From: Monodelphis domestica | Lineage: Eukaryota; Chordata; Mammalia; Didelphimorphia; Didelphidae | Direction: 5' to 3' | Length of the DNA: 64,000 nt | Assembly (NCBI RefSeq): GCF_027887165.1 | Contig: NC_077228.1 | Location: 103,814,350 to 103,878,349, forward strand | In this document: positions 55,236 to 64,000 of the stretch, one piece after another | Numbering within the stretch: the first letter of the stretch is position 1 | Layout: every line of letters begins with the position of its first letter | The notes under the pieces: model-generated | Databases searched by the model: none | What the model was told of the DNA's origin: nothing | The model's input: only the letters and a program-made list of their open reading frames with translations | Position numbers and translations under genes: made by a program

Positions 55236-56289
55236 AGAGCCTTTGCAGCTTCTGATGAATCTTAAAGAGATGAGCCAGAGCTCTTACTCTGAATGGCTCC
55301 TACACATGCTTACATCCACCAGCAGAGGGAACCCACGTCTCATAGAATCCAGCCCTGCTCCCAGGCTCTTTTTGCCCTAACGGGAGAGCTTAGAACTGCT
55401 GGCTCTGGAAGAATCACCTGTTGCCCATTCTCCGTGGAAGAAAGCCACACCCAATCCAGAGAATGGGAGAGTCTGAAAATGGGCTGTTGAGCTGTTAGCC
55501 ACAGCAATGTAAGTGAGGGTCAGAGAAATGAGAAAAAACCGGATATGAGAGTAAAGAAGCTCTAGGTTCTCCCCTTCAACCTCCTTACTCTTGGGTCTTG
55601 AGAAAGTCATTTACTGGCTTGACCTCTGTCTCTTCTCCCTGGCAATCCTCAATCCTTCACCCTTCAGCCCCCATCCACAGCCATGGAGGCTCCCTGAGTA
55701 TTGTGAAGCCAGGTTTCAGCCAAACTGGGATGTGGCTTCCAGAGGAAGGAAGTGTGTGCCATCTTGTAGTTTTCTATTTTAACTAATTTGCCTTGCAAAC
55801 CAGGTGCCAGTCTAAGTTGTTCCCAGCCTCCTGAAGGACCGTGAGTGTTGGCCGCACCCTGTAAATTTCCAAACCCTAGGGCGGAGCCCCAGTCAAACCA
55901 CACTAGTTATGTTTCACCAGTCTGGTTTCTTTCTTTTAATTTCATGCCTTCATCAAGAAGACAGTAGCCGGGAGCCCCACAACACACAACATCCAGTTAC
56001 AGGAAGACACTGGCTGCTCCCATGCCATCATATTCTTTACTAGACCGCTTTTGGTTTTTCAATGTATACTAAGATGAGGCTTCTCTATAAGTGAGCCAGG
56101 TGTGGGCCCAGCACGGGTTTGTGACCTTCATACTTTGGTACCTTTGTAACAGGTAGAGAAGGAAGAAACACCACAGTGTGAGTCTTTGGGGTTCATGGGA
56201 ATTCGTCCAGCCTGTCTTGGGCGTAGTGTCCCACTCTCGATGATATTTTTAGTACCTACCTCCGATAGCTATTATTTATATGGATGTTG
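55236..56289. other. Unannotated stretch
   Basis: Non-repetitive to my eye, with several overlapping 60-80 codon frames and no domain. Confidence 0.45.
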
Positions 56290-56498
56290 TCAAATGGAAA
56301 GAGTGACAGACTTGGAGTCAGGAGACCTAGGTTCAAATTTTATCTGTTTATTACACACATACGACCTGGACAAATAACCTATCCGGGCCTCAGTTGTCTC
56401 CCCTATAAAATGAGAACAATAATATTTGCCCTGCCTACCTCACAGGGTCGTTGTGAAGAAACCCTTTGAAGAGCCACAGAAATGTGAGTTATTATTCT
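56290..56498 (+). mobile_element. MIR/THER1-type SINE, plus
   Basis: GACTTGGAGTCAGGAGACCT, GCCTCAGTTGTCTCCCCTAT, CTACCTCACAGGGTCGTTGT. Confidence 0.85.
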
Positions 56499-57060
56499 TT
56501 GCCCAAAGTCCCTTTGAGACCAGATTGGCTTCCTCATAAGGATACCAAGATCCCAATGACTTAACTCGAAAGCATTTCCTTCATTCCCTTGTCTTTTTTC
56601 TGGGCTCCTTCCTCTGTAGGGAGGAGCAGCTAGAGATTGTCTGACTCCTACATTTCAGTCAAGATTAGAGCCAAAAATCCTCTAGACTCTCCTAGGTCGC
56701 CCTGGGAGGCAAACAGAAAAGTCAGGCTGCTGTTCCAAGCTGGCCTCAGACCCACCACTAAGCAGACAGAGGGAATGGTCAACTTACTCAGCATTTCTCT
56801 AGCATCGATTTTCAACACGTCCCCTCTCATTTATTCTATTGTTTATTTTCCCCCAAAGCCCTGGGGAATCTATTCTTCCTTAGGTGTCCTCCAAGTGATG
56901 GGGAATAAGGCTAAAAAGCATTCCTGTCTCTTAGTGAAAGCACAGGAAATACCTGCTTTGCTAGGAATACCCCACCATGTTCGGAAGAGAATAGACACGA
57001 CATTGCCCCTGCCTTGCAGAAGTTCACACTTGGGGAAAAAAATAAATGAAATTTTCTATT
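56499..57060. other. Unannotated stretch with a 149-codon frame
   Basis: An open frame at 56637-57086 (+) runs into the adjacent SINE and shows no known domain; taken as chance. Confidence 0.4.
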
Positions 57061-57560
57061 ATTTAAACCTTTACATTCTGCCTTAGTATCAAATTTTTTA
57101 AAAAACCTTTATCTTCTGTCTTAGAATCAATACTGGTTTCAAGGCAGAAAAGTGGTGAGGGCTAGAAATATGGGGTTATGAATTGGGGTTGTGACTTGCC
57201 TAGGATCATACAGCTAGGAAGTGTCTGAGGTCAGTTTTGAACTCAGAGACCTCCCGTTTCCAGACTGGCTCTTTATCTACTGAGTCATCTAGCTGCCCCC
57301 AAAATTTTTTTAAAAAAACTTCACCTTCCATCTTGGAGACTATACTATACTATACTATACTATACTATACTATACTATACTATACTATACTATACTTGGA
57401 GCCAATGCTCCAAGGCAGAAGAGTGGTAAGGGCTAGGCAATGGGGGTCAAGTGACTTGCCCAGGGTCACACAGCTGGGAAGTGTCTGAGGCCAGATTTGA
57501 ACCTAGGATCTCCCATCTCTAGGCCTGGCTCTCAATCTACTGAGCTACCCAGCTGCCCCC
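57061..57560 (-). mobile_element. Cluster of SINE-A copies, minus
   Basis: 57061-57092 is the tail end of one copy, 57098-57299 a nearly complete copy (AACCTTTATCTTCTGTCTTA to CATCTAGCTGCCCCC), and 57312-57560 another (ACTTCACCTTCCATCTTGGA to CTACCCAGCTGCCCCC) expanded by the microsatellite at 57341-57395. At least one insertion is nested. Confidence 0.85.
57341..57395. repeat. (TATAC)11 pentanucleotide inside a SINE
   Basis: Eleven exact TATAC units. Sister SINE at 48715-48725 has ACTATACTATG at the same place, so the array grew from two pre-existing units. Confidence 0.95.
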
Positions 57561-57856
57561 CCCCCCAATAAATTTTTTAATTTGAACTCTTAAAAAAGAT
57601 AGTTATGTGACTTTTTTCCTTTAAGGATTGGGGCAGGGGTTCTTTTTAAAAAAAAAATTGGAGTCTGAAATCTCCCATACTTCTAGGATGAGAAGTGATT
57701 TTGAATCAGAACATTGCCCTAAAAAAGAATTTGTAATAATAGTGACAGTTCATAGCTATATTTGTAGAATCAAGCCTAGCTCATAGTAAGCACTGAAATG
57801 CTTCTCATTCATTAATTTAACATTAATATCATTAATAATCTAATTTATTAATAAAT

Positions 57857-58073
57857 AGCCATTCATTCACTCTCTAAGGTTTGCACAGCCCTTGCCATGC
57901 ATTATTTCATTTGATCCATACAACTTTTTGAGGTAGGTTTCATTATTATCCCCATTTTACAGATGTAGAAACTGAGGCTCAGGAAAGTTAAGTGACATAG
58001 CTAGTAAGAGCCCAAAAGATGATTTGAACTCAGGCCTCTTTGACTCCAAGTCCAATACTCCCTCTATTCCCCC
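57857..58073 (-). mobile_element. MIR/THER1-type SINE, minus
   Basis: CTAAGGTTTGCACAGCCCTT, CCCATTTTACAGATGTAGAA, GATTTGAACTCAGGCCTCTT. Confidence 0.85.
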
Positions 58074-58254
58074 ACTTGGTTTCATCTCAAATACAGCAGG
58101 GACAGCAACTTAGTTAAAGAGGAAAGAGGGGGATTCAGGATTAGAAGAGGTCATGAATGTGAGTGGCAGAACACTTTTCTAGTCATTTAGTTACTTCTGG
58201 TTTCCTTAATACCTACATGTATTTTCCTATACACATGTTGTGTTAGGTGATCAA

Positions 58255-58380
58255 ATCATAGGGTGTAGAGGTAGAAAGAACCTTAGAGGTCATCTAGTCC
58301 AGCCTTCTCATTTTACAAAGGAGGAAACTAAGGTCCAGAGGAAGCAAAATGGCTTGTCCAAGGCCACAGGGCACGTACCT
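58255..58380 (-). mobile_element. MIR-type SINE, minus
   Basis: ACCTTAGAGGTCATCTAGTC, GGAGGAAACTAAGGTCCAGA. Confidence 0.75.
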
Positions 58381-58499
58381 ATGTTTCTCTAATTTGCATA
58401 TTTTTAAAAAATTTAAACCCTTACCTTCTGAGTAGGAAATAACAACACCAGATTTTTAACTTAAGTCCTCTGACTCTTAATTCCAAAGTACTTTCTTCT

Positions 58500-58653
58500 A
58501 TTGTTTTTAACCCTTACTTTCTATCTTAGTAACAACTCTAAGACTGAAGGGCAAGGGCTAAGCAAAGTTAAGTGACTTGCCCAGAGTCATCCAGCAAGAA
58601 AGTGTCTCTGAGGCCACATTGGAACCCAGGTCCTGTCCCATCTAGCTGCTCCC
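58500..58653 (-). mobile_element. SINE-A, minus, shortened
   Basis: AACCCTTACTTTCTATC to CCATCTAGCTGCTCCC. Part of the head is missing. A related scrap lies at 58405-58435. Confidence 0.78.
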
Positions 58654-59513
58654 TTCATTTGCATTTTTAAAGATTCTTCTTATTTGTATAGTGCCCCTCT
58701 CTTCTACCAGATTGGGAGCCCCTGGGATGGGGGTAGAAGCTTCTCACTGTCCCAAGGTAGGACCATGCCTCCTCCACCAAACTGAGAGTTTCCTGAGGAC
58801 AGGGACTGGCTCTCAATAATCCCACTGGGATATCTGGGGTTACTTAACTTCTCTGGGACTCCATTTCCGCTTCTATTAAATGAGGGGGGTTGGCCCCCAA
58901 GACTGCTGAGGTCACTTTCACTCCAAATCTGTGAATTTACAGCTCTCCCATCAGACATTAATCATCATTGATAAACGAGAGGTTCTGGGTTCTGATAAAT
59001 TAGGTGCATGGGAGAGAGATTAGTATCCTTGGAATACTTGTAATTAATCCAAGAAAAACTTTGCTGCAGGCTGGACTCTAGATTTCAGAGATCCAGAAGG
59101 CAGCTTTCCAAGCTGACATGAAGCCCTCTCCCATTGGCACAAGGTCCTCAGCAGCAGAAGGTGTTTCTGAAACAGGGAAATCTGGAGAGCAGATGCTGGC
59201 GTGGCCGCCTGAGGGACAGACCCTGGAATACCTCAGCTTCCACTCTTAGTTTATTCATCCAGCCTAACAAAGGGGCAGGCATGGGGGAACCTGAGACCTT
59301 GGTGCTGCTTAGATGGGCAAGTCCTGAGTGAGCTGTGTGGTCGAACACACCTACTCCCAGGTGGAGCCATATTTCAGCAAGCAGGAGTTGAAAGGATCCT
59401 GGCAAATGCTGCTTTGTGGAAATTGCCTTTTGGAAGCCATGAGATTTCTCTGGGAGAGAGCCTAAAGAATCATGTAGGAAGTTGGTCACTTGCCCAAACC
59501 TACAATTAATTTA
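58654..59513. other. Unannotated stretch
   Basis: No family recognised apart from a MIR-like scrap at 58840-58935 (ATTAAATGAGGGGGGTTGGC). Confidence 0.45.
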
Positions 59514-59692
59514 TAATAATAATAGTTAGCATTGGTGTAGTGCTTTGAGGTTTACAATGTGCTTTACTTAGTATTTCATTTTATCCACACAATGCTGCTA
59601 TTGTTGTCCTTTTATAGTTGAGGAAACTGAGGCAGGGAGAGGTGAAATGACTTGTCCAGGGTCACACAGACAGTAGGTATCTGAAACCAGAT
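59514..59692 (-). mobile_element. MIR/THER1-type SINE, minus
   Basis: AATAGTTAGCATTGGTGTAG, GAGGAAACTGAGGCAGGGAG, CAGGGTCACACAGACAGTAG. Confidence 0.83.
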
Positions 59693-59720
59693 TAAAAAAA
59701 AACCTTGCCTTCCATTTTAC

Positions 59721-60584
59721 TTGATTTTATTAAAATTTACATATTTAGATTTATTATATTATATTAGTATAGATACATTAATTTAGAATATTTTCCATGG
59801 TTATATGATTCATGCTCTTTCCCTCCCTTCCTCACTTCCTCCTCCCAGAGCTGATGAGCAATCCCACTGCATTTTACATGTATCATTTATAAAAACTTAT
59901 TTCCATATTATTAGTATTTACAATAGTGATCATTTAAAATCAACATCCCTAATCATATCCCTATCGAACCATGTGATCAAGCAGTTGTTTTTCTTCTGTG
60001 TTTCTGCTCCTACAGTTCTTTCTCTGGATGTGAATAGTGTTTTCTCATAAGTCCCTCAGAATTGTCCTGGATCATTGCATTGCTGCTAGTAGAGAAGTTC
60101 ATTACATTCTATTGTGCCACAGTGTATCTCTCTGTGTATCTCCTGGTTCTGCTCCTTTCATTCTGTATCAGTTCCTGGAGTTCTTTACAGTTCACATGGA
60201 ATTCCTCCAGTTCATTATTCCATTTAACACAATAGTATTCCATCACCATAATTTCTTCAGCCATTCCCCAATTGAAGAGCATTCCCTCATTTTCCAATTT
60301 TTTGCCACCACAAAGAGCGCAGCTATGAATATTTTTATATATGTGTTTTTTTCTGTTATATCTTTGGGGTACAAACCCAGCAGTGGTATGGCTGGATCAA
60401 AGGGCAGACAGTCTTTTATCACCCTTTGGGCATAATTCCAAATTGCCTTCCAGAATGGTTGGATCAATTCACAACTCCACCAGCAATGCATTAGTGTACC
60501 AATTTTGCCCCATCCCCTCTAACTTTTATTACTTTCCTTTGCTGTCATATTGGCCAACCTGCTATGTGTGAGATGGTACCTCAG
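59721..60584 (-). mobile_element. 5'-truncated L1 with ORF2 C-terminus, minus
   Basis: 864 bp. On the minus strand, 60491-60243 encodes the end of L1 ORF2 protein: IQPFWKAIWNYAQRV, LPFDPAIPLLGLYPKD, IKIFIAALFVVAKNWK; then the frame shifts and ends in the ELEEFHVNCKELQELIQNE region near 60180. PFDPAIPLLG-YP is the conserved C-terminal signature of mammalian L1 ORF2. The 3' UTR reads back to about 59721 and matches the L1 copies at 17.5 and 21.3 kb. Confidence 0.92.
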
Positions 60585-60666
60585 TCAACTACTCCACTAT
60601 CTTTGCTCAGAAAACCCAAATGGGATCACAGAGCCAGACATGAATGAAAAACAACTGAACAATAAC
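60585..60666 (+). mobile_element. SINE-B 3' end, plus
   Basis: CAACTACTCCACTATCTTTG, GAGCCAGACATGAATGAAAA, abutting the L1's 5' break. Confidence 0.82.
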
Positions 60667-60834
60667 TTCCTGCCTTCAAGTCTAAAACTATACACTATGC
60701 CATCAGGTACCTACTCACAGTGTTGGGAAGCATGGAATAATTTGCTTCCTGACCTTTGTGCTCTATCTCAGAGGCCTCAGAATCCTTTTCCCTTTGGACT
60801 ATTGGCCACTGAGCATCATGTACTGTAAAAGCTG

Positions 60835-61035
60835 AATGGGACCTTAGAGATCATCTCTCCATTGTCTTGTTCTGCCTCACAGATGAGGAAGCATTACCTC
60901 CATTTTATAAATGAAGCAGAGGCATACAGAGTATGCTCTGTGAGTAGCTCAGGGTCACACAGTAGATGTCTGATCCTGAATTTGAATTCAGGTACTCCTA
61001 ACTCCCAGTCCATTGATACACCCCCTGGCCCACTT
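60835..61035 (-). mobile_element. MIR-type SINE, minus
   Basis: GACCTTAGAGATCATCTCTC, CTCAGGGTCACACAGTAGAT, CCCACTTAGCTGCCC. Confidence 0.75.
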
Positions 61036-61167
61036 AGCTGCCCAGTGTGTGAAGGAGAAATGGAATGTGTCTGAGTTAAGCCTCAGGATAGAGCTTCAGA
61101 GCACCATCAGCAGTGATGCACTGATATCTGGGTACAGCAGATCAGCAAGACTGCTTGGGATTGTGGT

Positions 61168-61402
61168 CATTTTTGTTGTTCTGTTATTTCAGTCTTGCCC
61201 AACTCTTTGTGACCCCATTTGGGGTTTTCTTGGCAAAGAGATTGAAGTAGTTTGCCATTTCCTTCTCCAGTTCGTTTTACAGATAAGGAAACTGGGGCAA
61301 ACAGAGTGAAGTAACTTGCTCAGGATCACACAGCTAGGAATTGCCTGAATCTAGACTTGAACTCAGATCTTCCTGATTCTACCCACTTAGCCACCTAGCT
61401 GA
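61168..61402 (-). mobile_element. SINE-B, minus, perfect 9-bp TSD
   Basis: CATTTTTGTTGTTCTGTTAT to TTAGCCACCTAGCTGA. GATTGTGGT at 61159-61167 and 61403-61411. Confidence 0.92.
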
Positions 61403-61554
61403 GATTGTGGTAAAGGATCAGATAGAGAGGTGGTAACAAGAAGTCGATATGAATTGTGGCTTTGGGTTCCAAGAAGAGCAGGCAGAGAAGAATGGGAAAG
61501 TGGTGATTCTAGGAACAGGTCTTTAAGAAAGGACCATTAGACATTGATTGAATG

Positions 61555-61800
61555 TTCAAACTGAGCTGCATGAGGAACTAGAGAGAAGAGGCTGTAGGGA
61601 GATAGCATTACTCTTCAAGCATCTCAAGGGCTATTCTATTGAAGGACTTGTTTTGTTCTAAGGGCAGAACAAGTGTGGAAGTGGAAAAGAGGCAGATTTT
61701 AACTCACCATTGGAGAAACTTTCCAAAGTGGAGTAGCCAGCTGTAGAAGGTAGTGGGTTCCCTCACACTGGAGGCCAGGTGACCAGATAATCTTTATGGA
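61555..61800 (+). mobile_element. CR1/L3-type LINE 3' fragment, plus
   Basis: CTTCAAGCATCTCAAGGGCT, AGGACTTGTTTTGTTCTAAG, GTAGTGGGTTCCCTCACACT, the same order as in the copy at 44926-46170. Confidence 0.75.
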
Positions 61801-61814
61801 GTATATAAGCATGC

Positions 61815-61967
61815 AGTAGTTGGGTTGTCAGACTTGTAATCCAGGTGGTCTGAGTTTGAATCCTGCCTCAGACACTTATAACTTGCTAGTTGTAAAACCC
61901 TGAGCAATTCACTTAATTTCTCTCAGCCTTCGTTTCCTCATCTGTAAAATAAGGATAATGGTAGGGC
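61815..61967 (+). mobile_element. MIR-type SINE, plus
   Basis: CTGAGTTTGAATCCTGCCTC, TTTCCTCATCTGTAAAATAA. Confidence 0.85.
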
Positions 61968-62055
61968 AAGGAAGCGAGGAAGGAAGGGAGAGAGGGAGAA
62001 AAGAAGGAAGGAATGAACAAATGAATGAGCGAATGAACAAATGAACAGATGACTG
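61968..62055. repeat. GGAA/GAAT/GAAC purine-rich repeat
   Basis: GGAA units grading into AATGAACA-type units at the end of the MIR. Confidence 0.9.
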
Positions 62056-62139
62056 ACCTTGGAAAGCTAGCCCTCTTAACCAGGAGAAAGAAAAACCCAG
62101 ACAAAATGCTTCCAAAGTTATCAGTGTGTGTTTGTGATC

Positions 62140-62225
62140 TTAGAATGTCAACTTCTTGAGGCCAGGGGCTGTCTCACCTTTGGTTTGTATCTCTGCACCT
62201 CACAAATATGAAGCACTCAGTTTGT
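62140..62225 (+). mobile_element. L2 3' end, plus
   Basis: TCAACTTCTTGAGGCCAGGG, GCTGTCTCACCTTTGG. Confidence 0.65.
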
Positions 62226-62494
62226 TGACTGGGATTAAAAGACATCTCTTAGGCTGTCATCAAAGTTACCAGTGTGAGAGACTCATCAGAATCAGTGAGA
62301 AATCTGTCCAATAGAATGAAGAAAGTATAGGCTACTGTGGATTACTGGTGGCAGGGGAGGGGGCAATTGACTTCCTAGTGACTTAGATTAATATCACTGT
62401 CATTTCCCATGCCCAAAGAAAAATGTCTAGTTGACCAATGTAGGGGAGAATGAAAACTAGAAGCAAGGAAGAATTTTCCTGAATCCACACTTTT
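62226..62494. other. Unannotated stretch
   Basis: Nothing recognised. Confidence 0.4.
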
Positions 62495-62690
62495 CTTTTT
62501 TATAATTAAAACCTTTACCTTCTTAATGTCTTAGTAAGATTTCCAAGACTAAAGAGCAATAAGGGAGAGCAACTGGGGAAAAATGGCTTGCCCATGGCCA
62601 CATGGCTCAGAAGTGTCTGAGGCCAGATTTGCACACAGGTCCTCCTGACTCTGGGCTTGGCTCTCTGTCCACTCTGCTGCCTAGCTGCTC
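62495..62690 (-). mobile_element. SINE-A, minus
   Basis: AAAACCTTTACCTTC to GCTGCCTAGCTGCTCCC. GAATCCACA(C/T)TT borders both ends. Confidence 0.9.
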
Positions 62691-62786
62691 CCGAATCCAC
62701 ATTTCTTATCCCAGCAATAAAACCTTCGCCACAAGGATCATAGAACTTATATGCTATATAATTATAAACATACAATTTATATACAT

Positions 62787-62836
62787 ATACTTAGTATTGA
62801 TTCTAAGATGGAAGGTAAGGATTTTTAAAAAAAAAA
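62787..62836 (+). mobile_element. SINE-A 3' end, plus
   Basis: TATTGATTCTAAGATGGAAG, then an A-run; head absent. Confidence 0.75.
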
Positions 62837-62964
62837 TTTATCACAACTTAGTTGGCACAGCTGACCAGGCACACTGTCCTTGTTCTTAGAACATCAACCC
62901 TGACTGGGAAGTATCTGCATTTTGGTAAAGCTCAGCTTTTCCAGATAATTTTATGGGCATATTT

Positions 62965-63240
62965 GGCCATCGTAAGCAATGGATTAAGGAAACCTGAGTT
63001 CTAATCTTAAATCTGATGATTTTCTGACTTTTGGACCATTTGCAAGTTATTTAACCTTTCTCTCATTGGATCCGTTTCTCCATTTATAAAACGATTAGAG
63101 GTAACATGGGACAATGGGACAATAGATAGAGAGCAGGCTTTGGGAATCAGAAAGACCTGAGTTTGAATCTTACCTTGGATATACACTGGCCATATGACAG
63201 TGGGCAAGTCACTTAACTTGCCAGTGCTCTAAGCACCCAC
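62965..63240 (+). mobile_element. Two MIR-type SINEs, plus, in tandem
   Basis: First: GGAAACCTGAGTTCTAATCT, CCATTTATAAAACGATTAG. Second, from about 63100: CAATAGATAGAGAGCAGGCT, GTGGGCAAGTCACTTAACTT. Confidence 0.72.
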
Positions 63241-63769
63241 TATGACTCCAAATTTCAGAGAAGGTATCGATTTTCACTGATGAAGGGAGTTTCTTTATCT
63301 GAGAGTCCCCTATACTAATGAAATCACAGGTTTAGTTCTCCTCCTCCCTACAAAATGAGGATAATAACACTTGCTAGCAATGCTGGGCTCATGGAGTTGT
63401 TTTGAGGACAGTTCTTTTCAGGCCTCATGTGATACTTCCCTGCATCAATGGATCGGTGACTTGATGGATGTGGGAGTTTGCTTCCCCAGCAGAGATTGCA
63501 TCCTCTCCACACTTTCTCATACTGGGAGACTTTTGTGCTTGCTCTCCCATAAATCTTCTAGGAACACTCTATCCAACATGCTGGCAGCCTTTCTCTTTTA
63601 ACGTTTTATGGTTACCAGTGCAAGACTCCGGATATCCATCTCTTGCATATCTCACTCTCACTACATGACTGAGCCATCTACTTTTCCGGTCAGCCATAAC
63701 CTCGTTTGGGATCTTTTGTTAGCTCTTTCTCACAGCCCAGGATGAATAGAAGCAGGAGAACAATGAATT
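63241..63769. other. Unannotated stretch
   Basis: A possible MIR tail at 63340-63415 (CAAAATGAGGATAATAACAC); nothing else. Confidence 0.45.
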
Positions 63770-63945
63770 TTGTCTCAGTCAGAGGAACCGACATTTAAAT
63801 CTGGACTGTGATGCTTCTTGCCTGTGTGACCTTGGACAAGGCATTTAAACTCCTTGAACCTCAGTTTCCTCATTAGTAAGGGAAGGTTAAGGTAGGTGGC
63901 CTCACAAGATCCCTTCTAGTTCTGCACATATGATCCTAAAGAAGG
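63770..63945 (+). mobile_element. MIR-type SINE, plus
   Basis: GACATTTAAATCTGGACTGT, GACCTTGGACAAGGCATTTA, GAACCTCAGTTTCCTCATTA. Confidence 0.83.
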
Positions 63946-63959
63946 ATCGGTTTGGGAGA

Positions 63960-64000
63960 AAACTTTTACCCAAAATTAAGCACAGTGCCTGGCACATAGT
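63960..64000 (+). mobile_element. L2 3' end, plus, cut by window edge
   Basis: AGCACAGTGCCTGGCACATA at the right edge. Confidence 0.7.

Noticed and set aside
56637..57086. 149-codon plus-strand frame
   Set aside because: Runs into a SINE and shows no domain; consistent with chance.
57341..57395. Regularly repeated short unit, CRISPR-like at first glance
   Set aside because: Tandem pentanucleotide with no spacers.

Overview
The window looks like ordinary mammalian nuclear DNA from a marsupial, probably an Australian one. About half of it is interspersed repeats. The most frequent is a ~200-bp tRNA-derived SINE with a GGGGCAGCTAGGTGGC-type head and a tail like TTCTAAGACAGAAGGTAAGG (called SINE-A here, WALLSI-like). 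A second tRNA-derived SINE (SINE-B, MAR1/RTESINE-like) ends in an RTE/BovB-like GACTGAAAAACAACTGAAC tail. MIR/THER1-type CORE-SINEs, L2, CR1/L3-type LINEs and marsupial-type L1 3' ends fill in the rest. Family names come from memory of consensus sequences; the similarity between copies, the target-site duplications (TSDs) and the nesting are read from the sequence. No complete protein-coding host gene, rRNA, tRNA gene or CRISPR array was found.

Layout. 0-0.9 kb: L1-like DNA split by a SINE, then an old DNA-transposon fragment. 1.0-5.2 kb: the main object, a near full-length APE-type LINE of RTE-like type. It encodes endonuclease, reverse transcriptase and a C-terminal zinc-finger-like motif, is CpG-rich, has a short 3' UTR and a TA/TGTA tail, and is probably flanked by a 10-bp TSD. 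It is dead, but only by two stops and a few small indels. 5-24 kb: SINE/MIR/L2 background with a near-perfect 300-bp palindrome (7.76-8.06 kb), long pyrimidine tracts, an inverted pair of an unclassified repeat (14.6 and 15.8 kb) and two 5'-truncated L1 insertions. 24.7-25.4 kb: a CpG-rich island with a TATA-like element and a consensus splice donor, the only good candidate for a host promoter and first exon (+ strand). If real, much of the sequence to its right may be intron. 25-64 kb: mostly repeats, including four small cut-and-paste MITEs (hAT-like at 32.1, 35.3 and 42.8 kb; pogo-like at 40.0 kb) and a mariner MITE inside a MIR at 40.5 kb. CR1/L3 fragments lie at 42.3, 44.9 and 61.6 kb, and an L1 ORF2 tail lies on the minus strand at 59.7-60.6 kb.

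I see no operon-like or novel multi-gene system. The points most worth following are the RTE-like LINE (possible horizontal arrival), the large palindrome, and the orphan CpG-island exon. Stretches not listed hold nothing I can name.
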